A stretch of 64,000 bases of DNA, taken from CAWCKS01 sp963763485. Lineage in GTDB: Bacteria; Pseudomonadota; Alphaproteobacteria; Rhizobiales; Xanthobacteraceae. Both the position numbers and the translations under genes were made by a program. Positions 28,484 through 36,685 of this stretch are shown piece after piece; position 1 is the stretch's first letter; each line of letters begins with the position of its first letter. The notes beneath the pieces are model-generated. The model did not search any database and was not told the DNA's origin. It saw only the letters and a list, made by a program, of their open reading frames with translations. Where the stretch lies: NCBI GenBank assembly GCA_963763485.1, contig CAVXOW010000006.1, forward strand, positions 248,001 through 312,000. Reading direction: 5' to 3'.

Positions 28484-29071
28484 TTACTGGATCGGCTTGC
28501 CGGTCGCAAGCCCGAGCTCGCGCACCAGCCGATCCGACACCTGGCCGGTGATCGGCATCTTGCGCTCGCGTTCGAAGCGCTGGATCGCGGCCTGGGTATC
28601 GGCGCCGACGGTGCCGGTGGCTTTCAGCTGGCCGTAACCGAAGTCGGTCAGCGCGCGTTGCACCGCAGCCACGCGCGACGGACTTGCCGCCGCCGGCGTC
28701 GACGTCGCGCGGACCAGGTGGCCCACCGGGTCATCGGACTTCGGGGCCTCGTCAACCTGAGCATCGGCATCGCTCGGCCGTGGCTTTGGCAGCAGGCTGA
28801 CGGCCTCGGTTGCGACCGCGGCGACCTTTGGCGGCGCCGAGGGCAATGGCCGCGTCACCGGCGAAGGAAACATCGGTGCGGGGTGACGGCCGGCCTGCAG
28901 GAACAGGGCATTGACGACGATCGCAAGCACCGCGACCACCGCCGCGCCTGCGGCGATGGTGTCGCGGGGATTGCTCAGGAACAACCGAATCAACAGGCCG
29001 CGCTCTTTCTTGCGCCGGCCGCGTCGCGCGGGGCGCCTGCTGTCGTCGTCGATGGCAATCGCTCTAGGCAC
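28484..29071 (-). CDS. Membrane-anchored peptidoglycan-binding domain protein
   Basis: 195 aa. A basic cytoplasmic N-terminus (RRPARRGRRKKERGLLIRLF) leads to one membrane helix (DTIAAGAAVVAVLAIVVNAL), a proline-rich linker, and a C-terminal PG_binding_1 domain (VAAVQRALTDFGYGQLKATG then TQAAIQRFERERKMPITGQV). The start overlaps the 3' end of the histidine kinase gene by 8 bases, so the two are co-translated. This suggests a link between envelope state and the kinase. Confidence 0.87.
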   Translation of the reverse strand: MPRAIAIDDDSRRPARRGRRKKERGLLIRLFLSNPRDTIAAGAAVVAVLAIVVNALFLQAGRHPAPMFPSPVTRPLPSAPPKVAAVATEAVSLLPKPRPSDADAQVDEAPKSDDPVGHLVRATSTPAAASPSRVAAVQRALTDFGYGQLKATGTVGADTQAAIQRFERERKMPITGQVSDRLVRELGLATGKPIQ

Positions 29072-30908
29072 GTCTTTTCACCTGGAATTCGGCTCTCTCG
29101 GCACGCGGCGGACTCAGCGTCGTCACGGTCGCGCCGCGCGGCCGCGAGGCTTCGAGATCGAGCGGCAGCACGATCGACACAGTGGTGCCTTCGTCGAGCT
29201 TGCTGTCAACGATCATCTCGCCCTTGTGCAGGGCGACCAGCGCCTTGACGATCGAGAGCCCAAGTCCGGTTCCCTCGTGACGCCGCTGGTAGGTCTTGCC
29301 GGCCTGAAAGAACGGATCGCCGATCCGCTTCAAATCCGCCGAGCCGATGCCGACGCCGGTGTCGGCAACCGCGACCAGGAGGCTGGAGTCCTCGGTGCGC
29401 GCCGACACGGTGACCTTGCCGCCGCGATCGGTGAACTTGATGGCGTTCGACAGCAGGTTGAGCACGATCTGTTTCAGCGCCCGCTGGTCGCCGACCATGG
29501 TCGGCAGCTCGTCGGCGGCGCGGACGATCACGTCGATGCCGCCTTCCCGCGCCTTCAGTGCCATCAGGTCACAGCACGACAGGATCGCCTCGCGCGCCTC
29601 GAACGGCTCCGCCGCGATCTCGAAATTGCCGCTCTCCATCTTGGACATGTCGAGGATACCGTTGACGACCGACAGCAAGTGCCTGCCGGAGTCATGGATC
29701 AATTTGGCGTATTCCGCGCGCCGAGCTGCATCAAGAGCGAGTTCCCTTTCCTGCATGATCATCTCGGAGAAGCCGATGATGGCGTTAAGCGGCGTGCGCA
29801 GCTCGTGGCTCATGGTGGCAAGGAAGCGGCTCTTCGCGGCATCGGCCTTCTCGGCCTCGGCCCGCGCGAATCCCAGCGCCTCATCGTGCCGTTTGCGCTC
29901 GGTCACGTCGCGCAGCACCGCGACCACCTCGGCATGAACCGGCGTCGGCACCCCGGCCGTTTGCTGCAACGGCTTGCAGCGCATTTCAACCCAGATGAAG
30001 TTTGCCGGGCCTGCATCGACCATCCCGCCGGCGCTGTCGCCGCGGATGCGAAACTCGACACTGCGGAATTCACCGCGCGCTGCGTCGGCGATCGCGGTCA
30101 GGAAGGCGGGGCGGTCGGCGACGTGGACACGATCGAACAGGCCGTGGCCGGCGAGATTCGACGGCGGAACGCCGAACATCACCTCGGCGGCAGGCGAGAT
30201 GAACTCGACCGCGCCGTTGCGGCGGTGGCGCGAGATCACGTCGCTCATGTTCATCGCCAGCAGCCGGTATCGATCTTCCTCGGCATGGCGCGCCAGGCGG
30301 CTCTTGTGCGTGATCAACTCGCCGCACAGCGCGAGCAGCAGGCAGTAGGCGATCAGCGCGGTCACGCTGACGCTGTGGAAGGTTGCGACCGACTGCGCCG
30401 GCAGCATCGACGGCGGCAAACCGCCACCCAGTGTCATGGCGACCAGCACCGCGGCACAAACGAACACCAGCGTCACGGCAATGAAGATCGCGCGACGCGA
30501 TGCCGACAGCACCGCTTCTGCCGGCACCGTCAGCAGCCAGATCGTAACCGGCGAATCGATGCCGCCGGTCTTGATGGCGATGACGGAGACGATGATCGAG
30601 CGCGCCAGCGCGGACAGGATGTGGGCATCCGCAAACCGTCCGGTGCGCGACAGGAAGTAGGCGATGCCGATCGGCACAACGAGCCAGGCAAAGCTGAACG
30701 CTTCGAGCGGGGTCGGCGTGCCGCGCAGCGCAAGAAACACCGGAAAGGTGGCAAGCAAGGTGACCGCGCCGAGCAGATGCGCGGCGATAAAGGCACGATG
30801 CCGCGTACTCGACAGCGGATCGCGCCGCGCTGACGGATGCAGCAGGCTGTCGACAAAGCCGACGATTTTCGAAATCACGCTCAACACAATGTCGCGCCCG
30901 ATCGCCAA
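29064..30908 (-). CDS. Membrane PAS sensor histidine kinase (DivJ/PleC-like class)
   Basis: 614 aa. Six or so hydrophobic helices occupy residues 40-215, followed by a PAS domain (MSDVISRHRRNGAVEFISPA to VLRDVTERKRHDEAL) and a HisKA domain with the phosphorylated His in SRFLATMSHELRTPLNAIIG. The HATPase domain has N-box LKQIVLNLLSNAIKFTD and G-boxes VADTGVGI and GTGLGLSIVKAL. No receiver domain is present. The layout and H-box resemble the DivJ/PleC/PdhS cell-cycle kinases that act on DivK, but I cannot place it exactly. It is the first gene of a two-gene unit with the peptidoglycan-binding protein. Confidence 0.88.
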   Translation of the reverse strand: MAIGRDIVLSVISKIVGFVDSLLHPSARRDPLSSTRHRAFIAAHLLGAVTLLATFPVFLALRGTPTPLEAFSFAWLVVPIGIAYFLSRTGRFADAHILSALARSIIVSVIAIKTGGIDSPVTIWLLTVPAEAVLSASRRAIFIAVTLVFVCAAVLVAMTLGGGLPPSMLPAQSVATFHSVSVTALIAYCLLLALCGELITHKSRLARHAEEDRYRLLAMNMSDVISRHRRNGAVEFISPAAEVMFGVPPSNLAGHGLFDRVHVADRPAFLTAIADAARGEFRSVEFRIRGDSAGGMVDAGPANFIWVEMRCKPLQQTAGVPTPVHAEVVAVLRDVTERKRHDEALGFARAEAEKADAAKSRFLATMSHELRTPLNAIIGFSEMIMQERELALDAARRAEYAKLIHDSGRHLLSVVNGILDMSKMESGNFEIAAEPFEAREAILSCCDLMALKAREGGIDVIVRAADELPTMVGDQRALKQIVLNLLSNAIKFTDRGGKVTVSARTEDSSLLVAVADTGVGIGSADLKRIGDPFFQAGKTYQRRHEGTGLGLSIVKALVALHKGEMIVDSKLDEGTTVSIVLPLDLEASRPRGATVTTLSPPRAERAEFQVKRRA

Positions 30909-31304
30909 TTCTGGTTTGGCGCGGCCGGGAGCGCCTCCTCGTTCTCGCGTGCGATCGTGTCAGAGTGAACTTAAGCTAAAGCTAAGACGGGTGATGGATG
31001 ACGTGCCGCGCTATCGTGACCGACGGCAAAATTCATCTGTGATTCGATGACGCTAGCGATGTCCGATCATCATGGTGAACGACCCGTTTCCACGTCTCGT
31101 CAAATATGGTTTCAAAACTCTGCATGCATGGGTCCGACGGCCGGCGGCACCTCGCGCGTTCCATTAGAGAAAATTTTCGGTAAATCCGCGCGAGCAATTT
31201 GTCCGCGAGCGCTGAACTTCGGATTTATCCGCGCATGCTACGCAGGAGGCAATTGCGAGACCAAATCGCAAACGGGGATGTACTGAACGGGACGGGTGAG
31301 TGCG
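30909..31304. other. Divergent intergenic region
   Basis: This 396-base stretch lies between the leftward histidine kinase and the rightward DUF5330 gene, and should hold both promoters. It is somewhat AT-richer than its surroundings. A GANTC site occurs as GATTC near 31043, and AAGCTAAAGCTAAG near 30973 is a short repeat. No convincing ORF, RNA gene or sigma-70 consensus was found. Confidence 0.5.
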
Positions 31305-31715
31305 ATGTTCTTTCTCCTTCGCATGACTTTCTGGCTGGGACTGGTGCTGGTGCTGCTGCCGACCGGCAAGACCACCGATGGCGACAAGCTGCCGAACGTG
31401 AGCACGGGTGACGCCGTGTCGGCTGCTGCGGCGGCGGTCTCGGACATGAGCCAGTTCTGCGTGCGGCAGCCTGCCGCGTGCGAGGTCGGGGACAAGGCCG
31501 CTGCTGTCATCGGCCATCGCGCCCAGGCCGGTGCCCGCAAGATCTATCAGATCATCACCGACAAGAAGAATCCGGACCAGACCGGTTCGATCGGTCCGGT
31601 CGAGGACGCGACTGCCGCGTCAGTCTCGCAGGATACGCTGACGACGGTCGACCGCGACATCGCGTGGCATGCGCCGCAGCCGCCGACGAGCATGCCGGCC
31701 GCGCCGGCCAGATGA
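31305..31715 (+). CDS. DUF5330 domain-containing protein
   Basis: 136 aa. A membrane/signal segment MFFLLRMTFWLGLVLVLLPT opens the protein, followed by the DUF5330 core (VSAAAAAVSDMSQFCVRQPA, ACEVGDKAAAVIGHRAQAGA) with two cysteines. ATG 31305 is preferred to GTG 31296 because the conserved family start is MFFL. Small envelope protein of unknown role found in Rhizobiales. It is followed by sufE on the same strand after 113 bases. Confidence 0.82.
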   Translation: MFFLLRMTFWLGLVLVLLPTGKTTDGDKLPNVSTGDAVSAAAAAVSDMSQFCVRQPAACEVGDKAAAVIGHRAQAGARKIYQIITDKKNPDQTGSIGPVEDATAASVSQDTLTTVDRDIAWHAPQPPTSMPAAPAR

Positions 31716-31828
31716 GGGGCATGCCCCGCAAGGGCTGCCCCGCCCGATAAATCACCTGATCCGCTCGCTTTCGCCCGGTTCCCTTCTCATATAATGAGGA
31801 CGGAACCAGAAGGGTTTGACGGCGCGGC

Positions 31829-32335
31829 ATGACCGATATCGAGGAGATCAAGGACAATTTCGCCCTGCTCGACGAGTGGGACGATCGCTATCGCTATGTC
31901 ATCGAACTCGGCCGCACCCTCGAGCCGCTGCCGGAGGCGGAACATTCGCTGGCCAACAAGGTGCAGGGCTGCGCCAGCCAGGTCTGGCTTTCGACCAGGG
32001 TCACGCCGGGCAAGTCGGGCGAGCCGGTGCTGAGCTTCGTCGGCGACAGCGATGCGCACATCGTGCGCGGCCTGATCGCGATCCTGTTCGCGCTGCTCTC
32101 CGGCAAAACCGCGCGCGAAATCCTGCACACCGACGCCGTCGCGGTATTCGATTCGCTCGGCTTCCGCGAGCACCTGACGCCACAGCGCTCCAACGGTTTG
32201 CGTTCGATGGTCGAGCGCGTCAAGGCCGATGCGCGCAACGCGCTTGCGGAAGCGTCTCGAGTTCTGAAGGCGTTTTTTTCATTTAGCATGATCTCCGCGG
32301 AACGCCGCTTCGCGCTGTTCCGGATCATGCTCTAG
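31829..32335 (+). CDS. sufE: SufE-family cysteine desulfuration protein with repeat-encoded tail
   Basis: SufE accepts persulfide sulfur from a SufS-type desulfurase for Fe-S cluster assembly. The domain starts IEEIKDNFALLDEWDDRYRY, and the sulfur-accepting Cys48 lies in KVQGCASQVWL. The normal family ends near residue 140 (SMVERVKADARNALAEA). Here the frame continues about 25 residues, and the last 17 (from about residue 152) are encoded by a palindromic repeat at 32285-32331. The tail is therefore probably accidental. No suf operon is adjacent, as expected for stand-alone SufE. Confidence 0.9.
   Translation: MTDIEEIKDNFALLDEWDDRYRYVIELGRTLEPLPEAEHSLANKVQGCASQVWLSTRVTPGKSGEPVLSFVGDSDAHIVRGLIAILFALLSGKTAREILHTDAVAVFDSLGFREHLTPQRSNGLRSMVERVKADARNALAEASRVLKAFFSFSMISAERRFALFRIML
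32285..32331. repeat. REP-like palindromic element
   Basis: Outer arms AGCATGATC (32285-32293) and GATCATGCT (32323-32331) pair perfectly. Inner arms GGAAC and GTTCC extend the hairpin. The same ends occur in the second copy near 59138-59185, and this family is frequent between genes in Bradyrhizobium. It lies between the converging sufE and mucR-like genes, overlapping the sufE 3' end, and could act as a two-way terminator. Confidence 0.8.
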
Positions 32336-32748
32336 CGCCGTCCGTTGCGCTGCTGTCCGAGTCCCATTTGCTTGGCGAGCCGCGAGCGCGCCACCGCATA
32401 GTTTGGCGCCACCATCGGATAGTCGGGCGGCAGGTTCCATTTCTCGCGATATTGCTCGGGCGTCATGTTGTATTGCGCGCGCAGGTGCCGCTTCAGCGAC
32501 TTGAACTTTTTGCCATCCTCGAGACAGACAATGTAGTCGGGCGTCACCGACTTCTTCACCGCGATCGCAGGCTTCGCGGCTTCAGACGCCGCGGGCTCGG
32601 CATGACCGCCCGAGACCCTGACCAGGGCCGCGTGAACCTGTCCGATCAGCGCCGGGATCTCGGAGGCCGGCGTGGTGTTGTGGCTGACGTAGGCCGAGAC
32701 AATGTGTGCTGTCAGGTCGACGAAGCCTTTCGCGGGGGTATCGGACAT
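32332..32748 (-). CDS. mucR: Ros/MucR-family transcriptional regulator
   Basis: 138 aa from ATG 32748, which has GGAG 8 nt upstream. The N-terminal part (FVDLTAHIVSAYVSHNTTPA) is the oligomerisation region and the C-terminal part (SLKRHLRAQYNMTPEQYREK) the Ros-type zinc-finger DNA-binding domain. The finger is atypical. Where Ros has CxxC the sequence reads CLEDG, and where Ros has a second histidine it reads RAQYN, so only one Cys and one His of the four usual ligands remain. Zinc-free Ros homologues of this kind are known from Mesorhizobium. MucR proteins are global, often self-repressing regulators. Confidence 0.88.
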   Translation of the reverse strand: MSDTPAKGFVDLTAHIVSAYVSHNTTPASEIPALIGQVHAALVRVSGGHAEPAASEAAKPAIAVKKSVTPDYIVCLEDGKKFKSLKRHLRAQYNMTPEQYREKWNLPPDYPMVAPNYAVARSRLAKQMGLGQQRNGRR

Positions 32749-32796
32749 TCCGAAGTCTCCGGGTATTTGCAGGCGATCAGACGCGGTCACGACGCG

Positions 32797-32866
32797 GCTT
32801 GACTTGGCTCTTGTTTACTTGGCTTTTGTTTACTTGGCGAAGTTTACTTGACGAGGTTTGCTTGGC
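32797..32866. repeat. Short tandem TTTACTTGGC-type repeats upstream of the MucR-family gene
   Basis: About five imperfect copies of a 13-15-bp unit follow one another: GACTTGGC, GTTTACTTGGC, GTTTACTTGGC, GTTTACTTGAC, GTTTGCTTGGC. They lie 50-120 bases upstream of the MucR-family start, in its likely promoter region. The T-rich composition fits sites bound by MucR proteins, so an autoregulatory operator is possible but unproven. Confidence 0.6.
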
Positions 32867-32973
32867 GATTATTTGCGACCATCAGACGATTTCACAAGAG
32901 GGACCGAATCGTTAGCGTTTTCGTTGGATGACTGAAGAAATTGTTGCACGCGACCAAGCGACAAGGTCGCGCT

Positions 32974-33930
32974 TTATGGCCGCTGCTCGAGGTGCGCGCG
33001 CAGCGCATCGAGCGAGGCAAAGCGCAGCATCCCCTCCGGCATCTGCGCTTCGATCGAGCCGTCGGAATAAAGTGAGTAGGCCATTCCGTCGACCACGCCC
33101 GACTTGATCACCGTGACCGCGGGAGCGGCCTCGGCCGCGGGAAGGGGAGGCGGTGTCGGCTCAGCGGCAGGCTCGACCTCGGCCGGTTCGGTGGCCGATG
33201 CCGGCGATGCGGCGGCTTCGGCAGGCCGGCCGCGGCGGGCGAATGGATCGGCGTTGCGCGACGATGCCGGCCATGCGCTGTCAAACGACGTCTTCGGTTC
33301 GGCCTCCAGCGCGGGCATCGGCGGCAACACCGGCGCGGCCATCTTCGGCAATTCCGGCGATGCCGGTTGATCTGGCGGCGCACCGCCCGCAGCTTCGGCG
33401 CGATCGCGTTTGCGGGTCGCAAAGAGAAGGTTGCGGCGTGCCGGACGCTCGGGAGGCGGCGGTGGAGGTGCGGGGCTTTCGACCGGCGCGGGGGCGGCCT
33501 GCTGCGAGCCCGCGACATTGCGCGCCCGATCGCGCACTGCAGCTTCGGCCGCCCAGGGCGGCGGCACGGTCGATGCCGCAGGCTGTGGCTCGGCGAACGA
33601 CGGCTCCGCCATCAGCGGCGGCGCACCAGAATCAACATACGGCGCGAGACCCGCTTGCGGCGGCAGAGCGGGACGCGGCGGCCCCCCTGGCCGTCCCGGC
33701 TGGCCGCGTGGTGTAACGCGCACGCCGCCCTGCGCAAGCGCGCGCACCACGGCCTTCAATTCGCGGACCACGAGCCCAAGTCCGATCAGCAGCAGCGACG
33801 TGCACAACAGCACCATGCTCGACAGCAGCATGGTGCTGCCGAACGTCGTGTCCTTGATCGGAATGCCGAAGCCCAGCGCCAGCAATCCAGCGGCGCCGAG
33901 AACACCTCCGGCGACAAACAACAAGATCAT
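32974..33930 (-). CDS. Membrane protein with long Pro/Ala-rich linker
   Basis: 318 aa. Two N-terminal membrane helices (ILLFVAGGVLGAAGLLALGF and GSTMLLSSMVLLCTSLLLIG) are followed by a disordered linker of about 190 residues rich in Pro, Ala and Glu. A compact C-terminal motif ends the protein: IKSGVVDGMAYSLYSDGSIE, AQMPEGMLRFASLDALRAHL. That C-terminal motif recurs in Bradyrhizobium hypothetical proteins. Function unknown; the linker length suggests a domain held away from the membrane. Confidence 0.8.
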   Translation of the reverse strand: MILLFVAGGVLGAAGLLALGFGIPIKDTTFGSTMLLSSMVLLCTSLLLIGLGLVVRELKAVVRALAQGGVRVTPRGQPGRPGGPPRPALPPQAGLAPYVDSGAPPLMAEPSFAEPQPAASTVPPPWAAEAAVRDRARNVAGSQQAAPAPVESPAPPPPPPERPARRNLLFATRKRDRAEAAGGAPPDQPASPELPKMAAPVLPPMPALEAEPKTSFDSAWPASSRNADPFARRGRPAEAAASPASATEPAEVEPAAEPTPPPLPAAEAAPAVTVIKSGVVDGMAYSLYSDGSIEAQMPEGMLRFASLDALRAHLEQRP

Positions 33931-34438
33931 TACTCAAACCCCTGGCGCAGCGACGCCAAATCTTGCGCGCACAAGTGATCCACCTCATCGCCACATTATC
34001 GTCATATTCGGCACCCTGACAACGATATCTGTAAGCTTTCTCTTGCGAATACTTGCCGCGGTCATAGAAAAGGCCGGAGATTTACCAGTCGGGGAACCCC
34101 GCTCTACTCGGCCTGTTCCATGCCGTGCCGAGCGTCACGGTCACGACAAAAGACTACGGCTGCCCTTGACGTCGGTTCATCTCAATTTGCACGTAAAAGT
34201 TGTTGCCGGCGAGGGCCTCGTCGGCCAAAACGTATCGGAAAAATGAACAGCCAGTCATCTTCGTTTCGTTTAAGTGCATCATCCCACGCAATTTTTTTAA
34301 CTGTTGCACTGCGTCCGGAGAACTCCCGCCATAATTGGCAATTACTCGTTTAATACAGCACGCTATAGTGAGCGACGGGGAAACGACCGCGCACTTGAAG
34401 GCGAAGGTCTGAGGGGAACGCTCTTTAGCTCAACAAAT
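33931..34438. other. Intergenic region without a supported gene
   Basis: 508 bases between two diverging genes, lower in GC than the flanks. TTGGCA (34335) and TATAGT (34364) resemble promoter boxes, but the spacing (23 bases) is too long for sigma-70. No RNA gene, repeat or ORF with family support was found. Confidence 0.45.
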
Positions 34439-36085
34439 ATGTCGACAATCATTTCAACTATCGAAGCGCCGGCGCGGCGCTCGATCGAGCAGACATGCGA
34501 CGAACTTGCCGCTCTGTTGCTCGCCATCATCAGCGTCATCTCGCTTCTGACATTCAGGGACTATGGCCTCGGCTGGGATGACTATACCCACGCCGAATAC
34601 GCCGACCTCCTGCTGCAGCTCTATCGCTCCGGCTTCCACGACGCCCACGCGCTGTCGTTCGCCAACCTCTACATGTATGGCGGCGGCTTCGACATGGCGG
34701 CGGCGCTCTTGCACAAGATCATGCCGTTCGACTTGTTCGAGACGCGCCGACTGCTTGGCGCAATCGTCGGCGTGCTCGGCATCGCGATGAGCTGGCGTGT
34801 CGCCCGCAGGGTTGCCGGTCCACTCGCCGGCCTTGTCGCCGTGATCATTCTCGGCCTCTGTCCGACGTATTACGGCCAGTTCTTCATGAATCCGAAGGAC
34901 GCGCCATTCGCGGTCGCGATGATCGCGCTGATCCTCGGCCTCGTCCGCCTCGCCGAGGAGTATCCCGCGCCGTCGCCGCAGACGATCGTGATCGTCGGCC
35001 TGTGTGCGGGGCTATCAATCGGAACGCGTGTGCTGGGCGGCCTCGCCCTGATTTACGCCGTCGTCGGCTTCATCCCGATCTGGGTCGCAGACGTGCGCGC
35101 GCACGGTGGGCGCGAGACGCTGCACCGCTTCGCGCACGTCATGTACGTCCTGATCCCCGGACTGCTGCTTGGCTACCTCGTCATGGGCCTGATCTGGCCC
35201 TGGTCGATCATGAAGTTCGACAATCCGATCAAGGCAGTGACCTACTTCTCGGCGTTCTTCGAAAAGCCCTGGAAGGAACTGTTCGACGGCGCGCTGGTGT
35301 CGGTGCCCGACATGCCGTGGTCGTATTTGCCGACGCTGTTCGCGCTCAAGATGCCGGAGGTCATGATCCTGCTCTCTGTGATCGGCGCCGGCGCGGCCCT
35401 GATCACCCTGGTTCGTCGCGACGTGCCCGCGAGCCGCAAGGCAGTCCTCGCGATGCTGATTCTTGCCGCAACGCTGCCGCTGATGATCGCGATGGTGAAG
35501 CGGCCCGCACTCTACAACGGCATCCGGCATTTCATCTTCGTGGTGCCGCCGATGGCGGTGCTGGCCGGCATCGGGTTCTCGATCGTCGTCGACCGGCTCC
35601 GCCCCCACGGGGTGCTGCCGCTGCTTGCGGTGAACGGCCTGTTCGCTGCCTCGCTGATGCTGCCGCTGACGGAGATGATCCGCCTGCATCCGTACGAGTA
35701 CACCTACTTCAATCACGTCGCCGGCACGGTACGGGCGGCGGACACGAATTACATGCTGGACTATTGGGGCCTCGCGTTCAAACAGGCCTCCGAAGAGCTG
35801 CGCGCCAAGCTCGAAGAGGCCCAGGAAGTCCCGCCGTACGGACGCAAGTGGAAGGTCGCGGTGTGCGGCCCGCAGCGTCCGGCGCAGGTCGCGCTGGGGC
35901 CCGCCTTCAACATCGGCTGGGACAGCCAGGCCGCCGATTTCGCGATGACGCTCGGCGAGTTCTACTGCAAAGGCCTCAACGCGCCCGTCATGGTCGAGAT
36001 CAAGCGCGACGACGTCGTGTTCGCCCGGGTCTACGACATCCGTGGCACCAGCATCTCCAGCCTGCTCGCGGTCCCCGCGCCGTAG
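34439..36085 (+). CDS. ArnT/PMT-like membrane glycosyltransferase (GT39-type)
   Basis: About 548 aa polytopic protein. The first periplasmic loop has the paired acidic residues of GT-C enzymes (FRDYGLGWDDYTHAEYADLL). A second conserved loop reads YYGQFFMNPKDAPFAVAMIA. Around ten membrane helices follow, then a soluble C-terminal domain (KQASEELRAKLEEAQEVPPY...). GT-C enzymes use polyprenyl-phosphate sugars on the outer side of the inner membrane. Acceptor unknown. ATG 34439 lacks a good ribosome site; the frame is open from 34304. Confidence 0.78.
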   Translation: MSTIISTIEAPARRSIEQTCDELAALLLAIISVISLLTFRDYGLGWDDYTHAEYADLLLQLYRSGFHDAHALSFANLYMYGGGFDMAAALLHKIMPFDLFETRRLLGAIVGVLGIAMSWRVARRVAGPLAGLVAVIILGLCPTYYGQFFMNPKDAPFAVAMIALILGLVRLAEEYPAPSPQTIVIVGLCAGLSIGTRVLGGLALIYAVVGFIPIWVADVRAHGGRETLHRFAHVMYVLIPGLLLGYLVMGLIWPWSIMKFDNPIKAVTYFSAFFEKPWKELFDGALVSVPDMPWSYLPTLFALKMPEVMILLSVIGAGAALITLVRRDVPASRKAVLAMLILAATLPLMIAMVKRPALYNGIRHFIFVVPPMAVLAGIGFSIVVDRLRPHGVLPLLAVNGLFAASLMLPLTEMIRLHPYEYTYFNHVAGTVRAADTNYMLDYWGLAFKQASEELRAKLEEAQEVPPYGRKWKVAVCGPQRPAQVALGPAFNIGWDSQAADFAMTLGEFYCKGLNAPVMVEIKRDDVVFARVYDIRGTSISSLLAVPAP

Positions 36086-36105
36086 GCTTGTGAAGCGGCA
36101 ATGGA

Positions 36106-36140
36106 GGATTATGTCTCGCCTGTTCAGCGAGACATAATCC
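36106..36140. promoter_or_regulatory. Perfect 14-bp inverted repeat directly before the NIPSNAP start codon
   Basis: GGATTATGTCTCGC (36106-36119) and GCGAGACATAATCC (36127-36140) pair perfectly around a 7-nt loop. The next base begins ATG of the NIPSNAP gene. The left arm includes part of the only nearby purine-rich site (GGAGG, 36103-36107), so the hairpin would hide it. The hairpin itself contains a tiny ORF (ATG 36111 to TAA 36137, MSRLFSET). Confidence 0.7.
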
Positions 36141-36485
36141 ATGATCCACCAGCTTCGCATCTACGAGATTTTCGACACCAACAAAACGGCGTTCCATGCC
36201 CGCTTTCGCGATCACGCGGCGCGGGTCATGCGGAAATATCGCTTCCAGATCGTCGCGATGTGGGAGAGCCGGTTCGAGAACAGGTGCGAATTCGTCTATC
36301 TGCTCGAATGGCCCGACGAGGCCACCAAGACCAGACAATGGGCGGCCTTCATGGCTGACGCCGAGTGGACCGAGATCAAGCGCGTGACCTCGGCCGAGCA
36401 CGGCGTGATGGTCGGGGAGATCGAGGATCGTTTGCTCGCGCCGCTCGATTATTCGCCGGCGCAAGGCCGAAGTTTGCTTGGATGA
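36141..36485 (+). CDS. NIPSNAP family protein
   Basis: 114-aa ferredoxin-like (dimeric alpha-beta barrel) protein. Typical features are HQLRIYEIFDTNKTAFHARF at the start and FVYLLEWPDEATKTRQWAAF in the middle, with WTEIKRVT further on. Function of bacterial NIPSNAP proteins is not settled. It is preceded by a hairpin that abuts its start codon. Confidence 0.9.
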   Translation: MIHQLRIYEIFDTNKTAFHARFRDHAARVMRKYRFQIVAMWESRFENRCEFVYLLEWPDEATKTRQWAAFMADAEWTEIKRVTSAEHGVMVGEIEDRLLAPLDYSPAQGRSLLG

Positions 36486-36685
36486 CGAGATGCGTGGTGC
36501 GCCAGTTACGCGCTCGCACATGCTCCGCACCGACGCGGCCGGGCTAAGGCGCGGAGCCGGCTCGCAATCGACGGCCGCAAATTCGAGTGTTCGCCGATTG
36601 CCGGAAGGTTCAATTCGGGTATGCTTCGCTGCCGTGCCGGATGCGGCGAAGGACATCCGCCCGCCACAACAACGTCGGAGCCACC

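Noticed and set aside
28911..30833. 640-codon plus-strand ORF opposite the histidine kinase
   Set aside because: Shadow of the kinase reading frame, which carries all H, N and G boxes.
32797..32866. CRISPR array
   Set aside because: Units are 13-15 bp with no unique spacers and no cas genes nearby; the repeats are contiguous.
34335..34369. Sigma-70 promoter TTGGCA...TATAGT before the GT39-like gene
   Set aside because: Spacing is 23 bases, too long for a working promoter; kept only as a note on the intergenic region.
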